Positions 24,994-36,194 of a DNA stretch of 64,000 bases are shown here, piece after piece. The DNA is taken from the NCBI RefSeq assembly GCF_001423405.1, contig NZ_LMNS01000004.1, positions 148,057 through 212,056 of the forward strand, given 5' to 3'. The notes beneath the pieces were generated by a model, which did no database searches, was not told where the DNA came from, and saw nothing but the letters and a program-made list of their open reading frames with translations. A program made the position numbers and the translations under genes. The DNA is from Methylobacterium sp. Leaf123. GTDB lineage: Bacteria > Pseudomonadota > Alphaproteobacteria > Rhizobiales > Beijerinckiaceae. The stretch's first letter is position 1; each line of letters opens with the position of its first letter.

Positions 24994-25389
24994 TTAACCG
25001 CCCGGAAACCGCTCGAAGCTCGGCAGCCGGTGCGCCTCCTCCATCCAGGCGACGCGCTCGGCCACCTGGATATGCGCCTGCGGCGGCAGGGCTTCGGGCG
25101 TATCGAGGGTGCCGGTCTGCACGTCGATCATGCCCGGCAGGTTCTGCTCGTTGATGTAGAACAGGCCGGTACCGCAGGTCCCGCAGAAATGCCGCCGTCC
25201 GTGTTCGGAGGAGGCGTAGACCGAGGGCTTGCCGGAAATCGTCACGCGCTCGGCGCGCACCATCGCCCAGCCGACCATCGGCGCGCCGGAATGGCGCCGG
25301 CAATCCGAACAATGACAGAGCGCGCTATGGGCCACCTCGGTCGGCATCGCGTAGGTGATGGCCCCGCAATGGCAGCGTCCCGTGAGCAT
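24994..25389 (-). CDS. GFA-family zinc protein (glutathione-dependent formaldehyde-activating-like)
   Basis: 131 residues. The zinc ligands are present in GRCHCGAITY, LCHCSDCRRHSG and FCGTCGTGLFY. The Gfa family was named for the formaldehyde-glutathione adduct enzyme of Paracoccus, but most members have other or unknown roles, so a formaldehyde function should not be assumed even in a methylotroph-like host. ATG 25389 follows GAGGTTT. Confidence 0.85.
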   Translation of the reverse strand: MLTGRCHCGAITYAMPTEVAHSALCHCSDCRRHSGAPMVGWAMVRAERVTISGKPSVYASSEHGRRHFCGTCGTGLFYINEQNLPGMIDVQTGTLDTPEALPPQAHIQVAERVAWMEEAHRLPSFERFPGG

Positions 25390-25498
25390 GAAACCTCCTC
25401 GAATCGCGAAACGGCGACGCGCGGAGGATAGAGCATCGTCGCGAAAGCAGGCGCTCAAAAACAGGATTCTGGCGCCCCGGACTGGCCCCAGAATGCGA

Positions 25499-25535
25499 GA
25501 AACCGCGGCAGCCCTCTTCCGGCTGCCGCGGCTCC
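25499..25535 (-). terminator. rho-independent terminator of dctA
   Basis: An 11-base perfect stem (25503-25513 with 25521-25531) with a 7-base loop, followed on the minus strand by TTTCTC. It lies 45 bases after the dctA stop. Confidence 0.8.
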
Positions 25536-25579
25536 CATACCGGACGAAGGACGCAGGACGGTGCGCCCTCCTGACCGGA

Positions 25580-26923
25580 TCACTCAGCCGGCTGGAGAAC
25601 CGGGGCAGGGGTCGCGTCGACGACCGGCTTGCCACCCAGCGCGGCGTGAAGCTTGGCCTCGTCGACCTCACCTTCCCAGCGGGCGACGACGATGCAGGCC
25701 ACCGCGTTGCCGATGAAGTTGGTGAGGGCGCGGCACTCCGACATGAAGCGGTCGATGCCGAGGATCAGTGCCATGCCGACGACCGGCACGGAGGGGACGA
25801 CGGCCAGCGTCGCGGCCAGCGTGATGAAGCCCGAGCCGGTCACGCCCGCCGCACCCTTCGAGGAGAGCATGGCGACCAGCAGCAGCAGGATCTGCTCGCC
25901 GTAGGTGATCGGGGTGTCGGTGGCCTGGGCGATGAACAACGCCGCCATCGTCATGTAGATGTTGGTGCCGTCGAGGTTGAACGAGTAGCCGGTCGGGACC
26001 ACGAGGCCGACGACGGGGCGCGAGCAGCCGGCCTTCTCCATCTTGTCGATGAGCGAGGGCAGGGCCGATTCCGAGGAGGAGGTGCCGAGCACCAGCATCA
26101 GCTCTTCCTTGATGTAGCGGATGAGCTTGAGGATGGAGAAGCCGTTGTAGCGGGCGACCGCGCCGAGCACGCCGAGCACGAAGATCGCCGAGGTCAGGTA
26201 GAAGGCGGCGACGAGGTAGGCGAGGTTGGCCAGCGAGGAGATGCCGTACTTGCCGATGGTGAAGGCCATCGCGCCGAAGGCACCGATGGGGGCGACCTTC
26301 ATGATGATGTTGACGATGCCGAAGACCGCCTCCGACAGCACCTTGATGATGTCGAGCACCGGCTTGCCGCGCTCGCCGAGGAAGGCGAGGCCGAAGCCGA
26401 ACAGCACCGAGAAGAACAGCACCTGGAGGATCTCACCGCCCGCGAACGCACCGACGGCCGTGGTCGGGATGATGTTCATCAGGAAGTCGGCGATGTTCTG
26501 CTCCTTGGCCTTGCCGGCATAGGTCGCGACCGCCTTCGGATCGAGCGAGTTCGGGTCGATATGCAGGCCGTGGCCGGGCTGGAGCACGTTGGCGACGATG
26601 AGGCCGACGATCAGGGCCAGCGTCGAGAAGGTGATGAAGTAGATCAGCGCCTTGCCGCCGACGCGGCCGACCTTCTCGAGATTGGTCATGCCGGCGATGC
26701 CGGAGACCACGGTGAGGAAGATCACCGGCGCGATGATCATCTTGACGAGCTTGATGAAGACGTCGCCGAGCGGCTTCATGTCGGCGCCGAGCTTCGGGTA
26801 GAAATGCCCGAGGGTGATGCCGATGGCGACGGCGACCAGCACCTGGAAGTATAGCGTACGGTAGATCGGCTTCGGTGCGGACGGCGCGTGGGGCGCGGTC
26901 AGAGGGGACGGCACGGTGGCCAT
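25580..26923 (-). CDS. dctA: C4-dicarboxylate/H+(Na+) symporter DctA
   Basis: 447 residues, a DAACS-family transporter for succinate, fumarate and malate. Signatures are the serine-rich reentrant loop [12 protein letters not shown], the [19 protein letters not shown] motif, and the [16 protein letters not shown] second loop. It starts MATVPSPL. It faces the dctBD genes across a 311-base region with a sigma-54 promoter, the same arrangement as in rhizobia. Confidence 0.96.
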   Translation of the reverse strand: MATVPSPLTAPHAPSAPKPIYRTLYFQVLVAVAIGITLGHFYPKLGADMKPLGDVFIKLVKMIIAPVIFLTVVSGIAGMTNLEKVGRVGGKALIYFITFSTLALIVGLIVANVLQPGHGLHIDPNSLDPKAVATYAGKAKEQNIADFLMNIIPTTAVGAFAGGEILQVLFFSVLFGFGLAFLGERGKPVLDIIKVLSEAVFGIVNIIMKVAPIGAFGAMAFTIGKYGISSLANLAYLVAAFYLTSAIFVLGVLGAVARYNGFSILKLIRYIKEELMLVLGTSSSESALPSLIDKMEKAGCSRPVVGLVVPTGYSFNLDGTNIYMTMAALFIAQATDTPITYGEQILLLLVAMLSSKGAAGVTGSGFITLAATLAVVPSVPVVGMALILGIDRFMSECRALTNFIGNAVACIVVARWEGEVDEAKLHAALGGKPVVDATPAPVLQPAE

Positions 26924-27073
26924 GGGCGTTGCTCCCTGTCGGACAGTGGATGGTCCGTCGGATCGGTTCGCCGAAGGCCTCCCAAGGAGGATTCCGGTAC
27001 CGTCCGCTCTTGCTTTTGGCCTCGCGGCACACAGCTCTGCAGTTCAGTCATGGCTGCGTTACGATCAGGGAAT

Positions 27074-27089
27074 GGCAACCGGCATGCCA
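27074..27089 (-). promoter_or_regulatory. sigma-54 promoter of dctA
   Basis: The minus strand reads TGGCATG-CCGG-TTGCC, a near-consensus -24/-12 with exact GG-N10-GC spacing. Predicted start about 27062, leaving a leader of about 140 bases before the dctA ATG. Confidence 0.82.
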
Positions 27090-27174
27090 ACCCGACAGCG
27101 CCGATAACTTTTTGTTAAAGCCTTGAAATGAATGATATTTCACGTTCGCACGAGCAAGGCGCCCGAATGCCCGT

Positions 27175-27213
27175 TGCGGTGATCCGCACGCGGGGTTCCG
27201 GATCGGTCCGGAA
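27175..27213. promoter_or_regulatory. candidate DctD upstream activating sites
   Basis: Two dyads lie 85-125 bases upstream of the dctA promoter: TGCGG-TGAT-CCGCA (27175-27188) and TTCCGGA-TCGG-TCCGGAA (27196-27213, perfect). Their number, spacing and position fit paired binding sites of a sigma-54 activator. They also lie just before the dctB start. Confidence 0.6.
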
Positions 27214-27234
27214 TTTCGCACTGGACCGGCCGCG

Positions 27235-29112
27235 GTGATCGTCGCCGCTCCGCTCTCCGCGAAAGATTACCGCCGCGCGCTCGTGGTGCTGGCGGGGCTC
27301 GCCGCCCTGTTGCTGTCGGGCTGGCTCGGCGGGCGGGTGGCGGAACGGTGGGCGCTGGCCGATCTGCGGCGTTCGGCCTCCGCGACGCTCGGGCTCCAAG
27401 TCGCGGCGCTTCGGGCCGAGATGCAGACCCAGAGTTCGCTGCCGCTCGCACTCGCCGCGGACCCTGAGATCGCCCGTATCGTGGGTCCCGCGCCCGAGCC
27501 CGAACTCGTCGAGGGCGTGAACGGCCGTCTCGCTCAGATCGCCGAGGCGACCGGGGCCGCGGTGATCTACGTGATGGGCACCGACGGGGTGACGGTCGCG
27601 GCGAGCAACGCGACGGCGGAAAAGAGCTTCCTCGGGCGCGACTACGGCTTTCGACCCTACTTCAAGGAATCGATGTCGACGGGCTCCGGCTCGCAATTCG
27701 CCCTCGGCACGGTCAGCGGCCGGCCGGGCTACTATCTCGCCCGCCGGCTGCCCCGCGCGGCCGGCGTCGTCGTCGTCAAGATCGAGTTCGACGCGATCGA
27801 GGCGGCGTGGCGCATGGGCCGCGAGAGCGTGTTCGTCACCGATGCCCGCGGTATCGTGCTGGTGGCGAGCGATCCGACCTGGCGCTTCAAGGCCCTGCGC
27901 GCCATCGACGAGGCGGAGCGCAAGCGCATCCGCGAGGCGCTCGAATTCGGCGAGGCGCCGCTCTCGCCCCCGCCGCTCTACGCCGATCTCGGCGCGGCCG
28001 ATCTCGTCCGGGTCGGCGGCGGCGCCAAGGCCGCTTGGCCGGCGCTGATGCTCGACGCTCCGATCCCCGGCACGGAATGGCGCCTCCACACCCTGACCCC
28101 GATCGCTGCCGCGGTTCAGCGCGAGCGGGGGCAGGGCCGGGTGATCGCCCTGCTGACGACCTGTCTCGCCTGGGCCGGGCTCGCCATGCTGATGGGCCGG
28201 CGGCGGCGGATGCGGACCCGGCTCGCCGAGGCCGCCGCCCGACGCGAGGAACTGGAAGCGCGTGTGGCCGAACGCACGCACGCGCTCAGCGAGGCGAACC
28301 AGCAGCTTCTCGCCGAGATCGAGGAACGCCGCCGCGCCGAGGCCGAGCGCGAGCGCCTCGGCCGCGAACTGGCCCAGGCCGGGCGTCTCGCGGCGCTCGG
28401 TCAATTCGCGGCCAGCATGGCCCACGAGATCAACCAGCCCCTCGCCGCGATCCGCTCCTACGCCGACAACACCGCGATCCTCGTGCGCCGCGGGCGCGTC
28501 GAGGATGCGGCGGAGAACGTCTCGGCGATCGGCCGGCTCACCGAGCGCATCGGCACCCTGACCCGCCAGCTCAAGGGCTTTGCCCGCCGCGCCTCGGGCC
28601 GGCGCGAGCCGGTGCGCCTCGCCGACATCGTCCGCGGCAGTCTCGAAGTCGTCTCCTGGCGCGCCGCGCAAGCCGGCATCGCCCTCGATGCGCCTTTGCC
28701 GGCGCCCGATCTCGCCGTGCTCGGTGACGGGCCGCGCCTGGAACAGGTCGTCGTCAACCTGCTGCAGAACGCCCTCGACGCCGTGACCGGCCGCCCGGAG
28801 GCGCGGATCGCCCTGCGGGTCGAGGCGAATGCGGAGCGGGTCGCGGTCGAGGTCGCGGATAACGGACCGGGCATCCCGGAAGCCGTTCGGGCGCAGGTGT
28901 TCGACCCGTTCTTCACCACGAAATCCGAAGGCCTCGGGCTCGGTCTGGCGATCTGCCGCGGCATCGTCGAGGAATGCGGCGGAACGCTCGGGCTGCGCTC
29001 GGGCGCCGACGGCACGACCTTCCGGATGGAGTTGACCCGCGCCCCCGTCCCGGCGGACGAGGCGCAGGACAAGCGGGACATGAAGCCGGTCGGGAGCCTG
29101 GAGGCGATATGA
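27235..29112 (+). CDS. dctB: C4-dicarboxylate sensor histidine kinase DctB
   Basis: 625 residues from a GTG. An N-terminal membrane helix (ALVVLAGLAALLLSGWLGG) and a second one (VIALLTTCLAWAGLAML, about residue 305) enclose a periplasmic double-PAS/Cache sensor with the dctB-like GRDYGFRPYFKES motif. A coiled coil leads to HisKA with MAHEINQPLAAIRSYADN (His about residue 396) and HATPase boxes VVNLLQNALDA, DNGPGIP and GLGLGLAI. It senses dicarboxylates and phosphorylates DctD. Confidence 0.95.
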   Translation: MIVAAPLSAKDYRRALVVLAGLAALLLSGWLGGRVAERWALADLRRSASATLGLQVAALRAEMQTQSSLPLALAADPEIARIVGPAPEPELVEGVNGRLAQIAEATGAAVIYVMGTDGVTVAASNATAEKSFLGRDYGFRPYFKESMSTGSGSQFALGTVSGRPGYYLARRLPRAAGVVVVKIEFDAIEAAWRMGRESVFVTDARGIVLVASDPTWRFKALRAIDEAERKRIREALEFGEAPLSPPPLYADLGAADLVRVGGGAKAAWPALMLDAPIPGTEWRLHTLTPIAAAVQRERGQGRVIALLTTCLAWAGLAMLMGRRRRMRTRLAEAAARREELEARVAERTHALSEANQQLLAEIEERRRAEAERERLGRELAQAGRLAALGQFAASMAHEINQPLAAIRSYADNTAILVRRGRVEDAAENVSAIGRLTERIGTLTRQLKGFARRASGRREPVRLADIVRGSLEVVSWRAAQAGIALDAPLPAPDLAVLGDGPRLEQVVVNLLQNALDAVTGRPEARIALRVEANAERVAVEVADNGPGIPEAVRAQVFDPFFTTKSEGLGLGLAICRGIVEECGGTLGLRSGADGTTFRMELTRAPVPADEAQDKRDMKPVGSLEAI

Positions 29113-30461
29113 GCAGCGAGCCGGACGGCGCGTCCGAGCGGATCGTCTTCATCGACGACGAGGAGGACGTGCGGCGCGCCAACTGCCAGAGCCTCGAACT
29201 CGACGGCTTCCAGGTCGAGACCTTCGAGGCCGGCGAACCCGCGCTCGCGGCGATCCGGGCCGAGCCGCCGGGGGTGGTCGTCACCGACGTGCGCCTGCCG
29301 GGTCTCGACGGGCGGGCCCTTTTGGAGCGGATCCAGGCCGAGGATCCGGACCTGCCCGTGATCCTCATCACCGGGCACGGCGACATCTCGATGGCGGTAG
29401 CCGCCATGCGCTCGGGCGCCTACGATTTCCTCGCCAAGCCCTATCCAGCCGAAGCGCTGATGGGGTCGGTGCGCCGCGCCCTCGACCGTCGCCGGCTCGT
29501 TCTGGAGAATCGCCGGCTCATCGCCCAGCTCGACGCGGCGATCGAGGAGGATCCCGCCTTCCTCGGCATCTCGCCGGAGATCGTGCGCCTGCGCCGCCTC
29601 GTGCGCGATGTGGCCGGGGCCGATGTCGATGTGCTCGTGCTCGGCGAGACGGGCTCCGGCAAGGAGGTGGTGGCCAACGCCCTGCACCGTTGGAGCCGCC
29701 GCGCTGCGAAGAATTTCGTCGCGATGAATTGCGGTGCGCTGCCCGACAGCGTGGTCGAGAGCGAACTCTTCGGCCACGAGGCCGGCGCCTTCACCGGGGC
29801 CCTCAAGCGCCGGGTCGGGCGCATCGAGCACGCCCAAGGCGGCACGCTGTTCCTCGACGAGATCGAGAGCATGCCGCTGGCGCTTCAGGTGAAGCTCTTG
29901 CGGGTGCTGCAGGAGCGGGTGGTCGAGCCGCTGGGCACCAACGAGCGGCGGCCGATCGACATGCGGGTCGTCTCGGCCACGAAGGTCGATCTCGGCCAGG
30001 AGGCCGCGGCCGGCACGTTCCGCGACGACCTCTACCACCGGCTCAACGTCGTCACGATCGTGATCCCGCCCCTGCGCGAGCGGCGTGAGGACGTCCTGCT
30101 GCTGTTCCAGCACTTTCTGGCCCGCGCCGCCGAGCGGTTCGGCCGCCAGGCGCCGCCTGTGACGGCGGCGATGCGCGATCACCTCATGCGCCATTCCTGG
30201 CCGGGCAATGTGCGCGAACTCGACCATTTCGCAGAGCGCTGCGCCCTGGGCCTTGCCGGTCAAGCCGCGCAGGAGGCGGCGCCGACGGCGGTCCTCAGCC
30301 TCTCCGAGCAGGTCGAGCGGTTCGAGCGCGGCCTGATCCGCGAGGAGCTGATCATGGCCGGCGGCGACGTGCGGCTGGCGGCCGAGTCCCTCGGCGTGCC
30401 CCGCAAGACCCTCTACGACAAGATCGCCCGCTACGGCCTCGCGCCGACCGATTTCCGTTGA
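29109..30461 (+). CDS. dctD: C4-dicarboxylate transport response regulator DctD
   Basis: 450 residues: a receiver domain (FIDDEEDVR; phospho-Asp in VVVTDVRLPG), an AAA+ domain with Walker A GETGSGKE, the sigma-54 contact loop GAFTGA and Walker B GGTLFLDEIE, and a Fis-type helix-turn-helix (VRLAAESLGVPRKTLYDKI). It activates the sigma-54 promoter of dctA. Its ATG overlaps the dctB stop (ATGA). Confidence 0.96.
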   Translation: MSSEPDGASERIVFIDDEEDVRRANCQSLELDGFQVETFEAGEPALAAIRAEPPGVVVTDVRLPGLDGRALLERIQAEDPDLPVILITGHGDISMAVAAMRSGAYDFLAKPYPAEALMGSVRRALDRRRLVLENRRLIAQLDAAIEEDPAFLGISPEIVRLRRLVRDVAGADVDVLVLGETGSGKEVVANALHRWSRRAAKNFVAMNCGALPDSVVESELFGHEAGAFTGALKRRVGRIEHAQGGTLFLDEIESMPLALQVKLLRVLQERVVEPLGTNERRPIDMRVVSATKVDLGQEAAAGTFRDDLYHRLNVVTIVIPPLRERREDVLLLFQHFLARAAERFGRQAPPVTAAMRDHLMRHSWPGNVRELDHFAERCALGLAGQAAQEAAPTAVLSLSEQVERFERGLIREELIMAGGDVRLAAESLGVPRKTLYDKIARYGLAPTDFR

Positions 30462-30474
30462 GCGCCGCGAGGCC

Positions 30475-31533
30475 TCACGCGACCGCGGCCCGCGGCGTCG
30501 GGCAGACGCGGTCGCGGCCGGTCCGCTTGGCCTCGTAGAGCGCGCGGTCGGCCCGCTCGACCACGTCGCGGGCGGCTTCGCCCGGCCGATATTGCGCAAC
30601 GCCGGCCGAGATCGTGACCTGCGCCACGACATCGCCGGTGCCGCGCTTGACCAGCCGCTGGCCCCGCAGCCGGCCGCAGATTTCCTGGGCGAGGGCGACG
30701 CCGGCACCGATGCTGGCCTCGCCGAGCACGATCGCGAATTCCTCGCCGCCGTAGCGCGCGGCGAGGTCGCGGTCCGTCGTCTTCGCGCTGAGCAGCCGCC
30801 CGACGAGGCGCAACACCTGATCGCCGAAGCGGTGGCCGTGCCGGTCGTTGAGACCCTTGAAGTGGTCGATGTCGAGCATGAGCAGGGAGAAGGTGCTGCC
30901 GGAATCGCTCCGGGTCCGGGCGATCGACTCGCGCAGGAACCCGTCGAAGGCCTTGCGGTTGGCAAGCCCCGTCAGGGCATCGGTCGCCGCGGCGCGCTGC
31001 GTCTCGACGAGATCCTGATGCAGCTTGGCGATCTGGGCGGCGGAAGCCGAGAGCTGCTCCTCGAGCAGGTGGTTGCGGGTCTGCGCCTGCTCGGTCTCGC
31101 CGATCAGGGCGACGAGCGCCGTCATCAGCTCATCGGCGGTTGGACGCGCATTCAGCCGGCCGGACCAATGGATCAGGGTGTCGCCATAGCCGGCGAGCGC
31201 CTTCCGGCTGCCCGCGACGCGCTCGGCCAGGGTGCCGGCCGCCTCCGCCAGACGGCCCGCCCCATCGAGCACGGAGGCCTCCGTCGCGGTCCCGGCGATG
31301 CAAATGTCGTAGAGCGCGCTCGCCTGCTCCTCCGTCAGCGTCCCGCCGGGCGCCAGACAGGGCGCGAGGCGCTCGTTCAGCGGCGGGTTGGCGCCGGTGA
31401 AGAAGGTGTGCAGCAATTCGTAGTTCCGCGGGGAGGGCGGCAGCGCATGCTGCTGCAGCGCCTCCCAAGCGCGGTGCGCGGGAACCAGGGCGCGGTCGAG
31501 GTCGGGGTCTGCCTGCTGCATCTGTCCCGGCAT
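30475..31533 (-). CDS. GGDEF diguanylate cyclase
   Basis: 352 residues. An N-terminal helical region (HAWEAL-like, LPPSPRNYELLHTFF) resembles the sensory helix bundle of PleD-unrelated soluble cyclases. The C-terminal GGDEF domain carries the active signature RYGGEEFAIVLG, LTGLANRKAFDGFL and LDIDHFKGLND. It makes c-di-GMP from GTP. No membrane segment is seen. A GTG lies one codon upstream of the ATG used. Confidence 0.9.
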   Translation of the reverse strand: MPGQMQQADPDLDRALVPAHRAWEALQQHALPPSPRNYELLHTFFTGANPPLNERLAPCLAPGGTLTEEQASALYDICIAGTATEASVLDGAGRLAEAAGTLAERVAGSRKALAGYGDTLIHWSGRLNARPTADELMTALVALIGETEQAQTRNHLLEEQLSASAAQIAKLHQDLVETQRAAATDALTGLANRKAFDGFLRESIARTRSDSGSTFSLLMLDIDHFKGLNDRHGHRFGDQVLRLVGRLLSAKTTDRDLAARYGGEEFAIVLGEASIGAGVALAQEICGRLRGQRLVKRGTGDVVAQVTISAGVAQYRPGEAARDVVERADRALYEAKRTGRDRVCPTPRAAVA

Positions 31534-31686
31534 CACCGCACCTAGCCCTCGACGTCACGGCCGGAGGGATAGCCGATTACTGTTAAATTTCAGTCTTTCG
31601 CATCGCGGCGCCGGGTCGCCCTTCGTTCAGGACTTTTGCATATCCGCCCTCGAGCCATGCGCCATCCGGCCTTCCCGCACGCCGGC

Positions 31687-34254
31687 TCAGGCCGCCGCCC
31701 GCCCGGCGACGAGGGCCATGGCCTGCGCGGCGGGCTGCGGCCGGCCGAGCAGGAAGCCCTGCACCTCGGTGCAGCCCTTGCGCCGCACCCGCTCCAACTG
31801 CTCCTCCGTCTCCACCCCCTCGGCGGTGATGGCCATGCCGAGGCGCTCGCCCAGGCCCACCACCGCGCGCACCACCGCCGCCGCCACGGGCTCGTCGATG
31901 TCGCGGATGAAGGAGCGATCGATCTTGATCTTGTCGAACGGGAACCGGCACAGGTAGCTCAGGGACGAGTAGCCCGTGCCGAAATCGTCGAGCGCGATCC
32001 GCACGCCCATGGCGCGCAGGCGGTGCAGAGAGCCGATCACGGCGTCCGAATCCTGCATCAGCACGCTTTCGGTGATCTCCAGTTCGAGCCGCCCGGCCGG
32101 CAGGCCCGAGGCGGCCAGCGCCCGCATGACACTGTGCTCCAGCCCGGTCTTGCGGAATTGCACCGCCGAGACGTTGACCGCGACCCGTAGATCGCCCGGC
32201 CAGGAGACCGCCTCACGGCAGGCCTCGTGCAGGGCCCAGGCGCCGAGCTGGGTGATGAGCCCGGATTCCTCCGCCAGCGGGATGAAGGCCCCCGGCGAGA
32301 TGGATCCATGCACGGGATGATCCCAGCGCAGCAGCGCCTCGAAGCCCTGCGGGGCCCCGTCCGCGAGGGCGAAGATCGGCTGGTAATGCAGCGCGAACCC
32401 ACCGGAGCGGATCGACGCGCGCATGTCGATTTCCAGCAAGTTGCGGGTCGCGACCGCGAGCGCCATCCCGCTCTCGTAGAAGCGGAAGGTGTTCCGCCCG
32501 GAATCCTTGGCCCGGTAGAGGGCGATATCGGCGTTCTTGAACAGGGTGTCGGCGCTGTCGCCGTGCTTTGGCCAGACCGCCACGCCGATGCTGACGCCGA
32601 CCGTGGCGGCGCGGCCGCCGAGATCGACCGGCCGCCCGGCGGCCTGGATCAGCCGGCGGGCGACGGCGGCGATGCGGCGGGCGCCGCCCCGGCCCGGCAG
32701 GATGATGGCGAACTCGTCGCCACCGAGCCGCGCCACCCCATCGCCCTCGCGCAGGGCGCCGCGGAGGCGGCTCGCGACGACCCGGAGCAGGGCGTCGCCC
32801 GCAGGATGGCCGAAGGTGTCGTTGACCGCCTTGAAGCGGTCGAGGTCGCAGCACAGCACGGCCACCCAGCCGCCGTCGCGCCGGGCCCCGTCGATCTCGC
32901 GGCTCAGGGTTTCCTGGAACAGGCGACGATTGGGCAATCCGGTCAGCGCGTCGTGGCGGGCCATGTGCTCGATCAGCGCCTGGGCGCGCTTGCGCTCGGT
33001 CGCATCGGCGACGGTGCCCTCGAACCAGACCGGCTTGCCCTCGGCGTCACGCACGACCCAGGCGGTCTCCGCGACCCAGATGCGCTCGCCGCCGACGTGA
33101 CGGCGCACCTCGGAGACGAAGTCCTCGACATGGCCCTCCGTCTCCAGGCATTTCAGGAAGGCGGTGTGCCGATCCGGCTCGACATACCAATCGTGGTTGA
33201 AGCCCTCGGCCGGCATGAGCCCGCCACCATAGCCGTGCAGCCGGGCCAGCGCCCGGTTGGCCTGGACGATGCCGCCGTCGAGCCTGGCCCGGTAGACGCC
33301 GATGACCGCATTCTGGAACAGGGATTGGTAGTCGGCTTCGGCCGAGCGCAAAGCCGCTTCGCCCTGCCGCCGCTCGGTCAGATCGGTATAGGTGCAGACA
33401 AGGCCGCCGGAGGCCATCGGCGCGAGTTGCGTCTCGAGGATCGTCCCGTCGGGCCGCCTGCGTTCGTAACCCTGAATCCCGGTCGGAAATCCGCCGCGTT
33501 CCAGCCATTCCCGGGCTTCGGGCGGGGCGCTACGGAACTCGCCGCGCTCGGCGAGGTGGCGCCGGACCGCCGCGAAAGACGCGCCCTCGTGCAGAACCTC
33601 GTCGGACAGGTCGAGGAGGTCGCGGGCACGCTGGTTGTGGACCTGGACCCGGTCGTCCGGGCCGATCATCACGAGGCCCTGGTCCATCGCTTCGAGGGTG
33701 GCCCGCATCGCCTCGCCGGTCTGGCGCAGGCGCTGCTCGGAATGGACCAGTTCGGTCACATCGAGGCAGACACCGAAGACCGAGACGAGACGGCCGGCAT
33801 CGTCGTGTTCTCCGAGGCCGTGAACGGCCACCACCCGCACCTCGCCGTCGGGCCGAAGCAGGCGGGAGCGATGCTCGTAGCCGCCCCCCAACGTCCGGCT
33901 GCGGCCGGCGAGCGCCTCGTCCATGGCGGACCGGACTCGTTCGACGTCATCCGGGTGATAGAAGCCGATATGGGTGTCGAGCGGCAGCGTCGCGCGCTCT
34001 TGGTTGCGCCCGAAGATGCGGGCGATCCCGTCCGACCACGCGATGGTGCGGGTGGCGACATCGATCCGCCAATGGCCGAAGGCGGCGATGTGCTCGGCCA
34101 TGGCATGGGCCGCCTCGATCGCACGCAGGCGCGCCTCCCATTCCACGAGATGCGCCTCCGTCCGCCGGTGCTCCGTCGCCTCGGCTTCGTGCGCAGGCCG
34201 GACGGGTGCGGCGGCTCCGCGGTCGCTATGTGGCACCGGACGGGACGCAGTCAT
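31687..34254 (-). CDS. multi-PAS GGDEF-EAL protein (c-di-GMP turnover)
   Basis: About 855 residues: a helical start, three PAS-like regions (AFGHWRIDVATRTIAWSDG; MDQGLVMIGPDDRVQVHNQR; YQSLFQNAVIGVYRARLDGG), then GGDEF (LTGLPNRRLFQ, ARLGGDEFAIIL) and EAL (GFEALLRWDHP, ITESVLMQD, LDDFGTGYSSLSYL, KIKIDRSFI). Both catalytic signatures look intact, so it may be bifunctional. The soluble PAS array suggests intracellular sensing. The frame extends upstream only via TTG, so ATG 34254 is used. Confidence 0.93.
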   Translation of the reverse strand: MTASRPVPHSDRGAAAPVRPAHEAEATEHRRTEAHLVEWEARLRAIEAAHAMAEHIAAFGHWRIDVATRTIAWSDGIARIFGRNQERATLPLDTHIGFYHPDDVERVRSAMDEALAGRSRTLGGGYEHRSRLLRPDGEVRVVAVHGLGEHDDAGRLVSVFGVCLDVTELVHSEQRLRQTGEAMRATLEAMDQGLVMIGPDDRVQVHNQRARDLLDLSDEVLHEGASFAAVRRHLAERGEFRSAPPEAREWLERGGFPTGIQGYERRRPDGTILETQLAPMASGGLVCTYTDLTERRQGEAALRSAEADYQSLFQNAVIGVYRARLDGGIVQANRALARLHGYGGGLMPAEGFNHDWYVEPDRHTAFLKCLETEGHVEDFVSEVRRHVGGERIWVAETAWVVRDAEGKPVWFEGTVADATERKRAQALIEHMARHDALTGLPNRRLFQETLSREIDGARRDGGWVAVLCCDLDRFKAVNDTFGHPAGDALLRVVASRLRGALREGDGVARLGGDEFAIILPGRGGARRIAAVARRLIQAAGRPVDLGGRAATVGVSIGVAVWPKHGDSADTLFKNADIALYRAKDSGRNTFRFYESGMALAVATRNLLEIDMRASIRSGGFALHYQPIFALADGAPQGFEALLRWDHPVHGSISPGAFIPLAEESGLITQLGAWALHEACREAVSWPGDLRVAVNVSAVQFRKTGLEHSVMRALAASGLPAGRLELEITESVLMQDSDAVIGSLHRLRAMGVRIALDDFGTGYSSLSYLCRFPFDKIKIDRSFIRDIDEPVAAAVVRAVVGLGERLGMAITAEGVETEEQLERVRRKGCTEVQGFLLGRPQPAAQAMALVAGRAAA

Positions 34255-34506
34255 CGCTTGGCTCCGCCGCGGGCGTTCGGCCGAAGCCGGCGCCCGAGGC
34301 CGATGGGATGAAGCCAAGCTACTCAGCTTGAAGTTAAGGGAAATTGGATGCGTCGGGATAATTCCCGAAAGACTTTCCCTTCTTGCGCCCCTCGCGCACG
34401 AATTGAGAATGACCTTAACCGCGACCCGATGACCGCCGGGCGATCATCGAATTAACATTTGCTGCAACGGCGCCAATCCTGATTAGGCTCGGCGCCGCCG
34501 CCGGGC

Positions 34507-35979
<1,473 letters not shown>

Positions 35980-36052
35980 TCTCTTCGACTTCAGTGCCGG
36001 CGCCGCCGGATCGGCGCCTGTCCGAGTGTGTAGGGAGCCCGTACCGGACGGG

Positions 36053-36163
36053 TCAAGCGGGCGGAGCCGTGCTTGGCCGCTGCGCGGCCAGCGTCACGGC
36101 CGGGCCGTTCATGAAGTCGGGTCGGCGGCGTTGCGGTGGCTCGGTGTGGAAGACCCGCTTCAT
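36053..36163 (-). CDS. possible 36-residue basic protein
   Basis: A short [20 protein letters not shown] followed by an alanine/proline-rich tail, 31 bases after the cation transporter gene on the same strand. AGGGGGG precedes the ATG at a usable distance. Too short to judge; it could be spurious. Confidence 0.3.
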   Translation of the reverse strand: MKRVFHTEPPQRRRPDFMNGPAVTLAAQRPSTAPPA

Positions 36164-36194
36164 CCAAGCCCCCCTATGGCGCCCGAAGCCGGCT

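Noticed and set aside
24994..25389. Assigning the GFA-like gene to formaldehyde oxidation
   Set aside because: Family membership does not define substrate, and no glutathione-linked formaldehyde genes are nearby.
25355..26854. 499-residue plus-strand ORF across dctA
   Set aside because: Antisense to dctA; Asp/Glu/His-rich translation typical of the complementary frame.
28458..30965. 835-residue minus-strand ORF across dctB/dctD
   Set aside because: Antisense shadow of dctB and dctD, low-complexity Arg/Ser-rich translation with no domain.
32227..34311. 694-residue plus-strand ORF across the GGDEF-EAL gene
   Set aside because: Antisense shadow; no domain recognised and the opposite strand carries all catalytic motifs.
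34330..34480. TTAA half-sites upstream of the GGDEF-EAL gene as a CtrA box
   Set aside because: The halves are not spaced by 7 bases.
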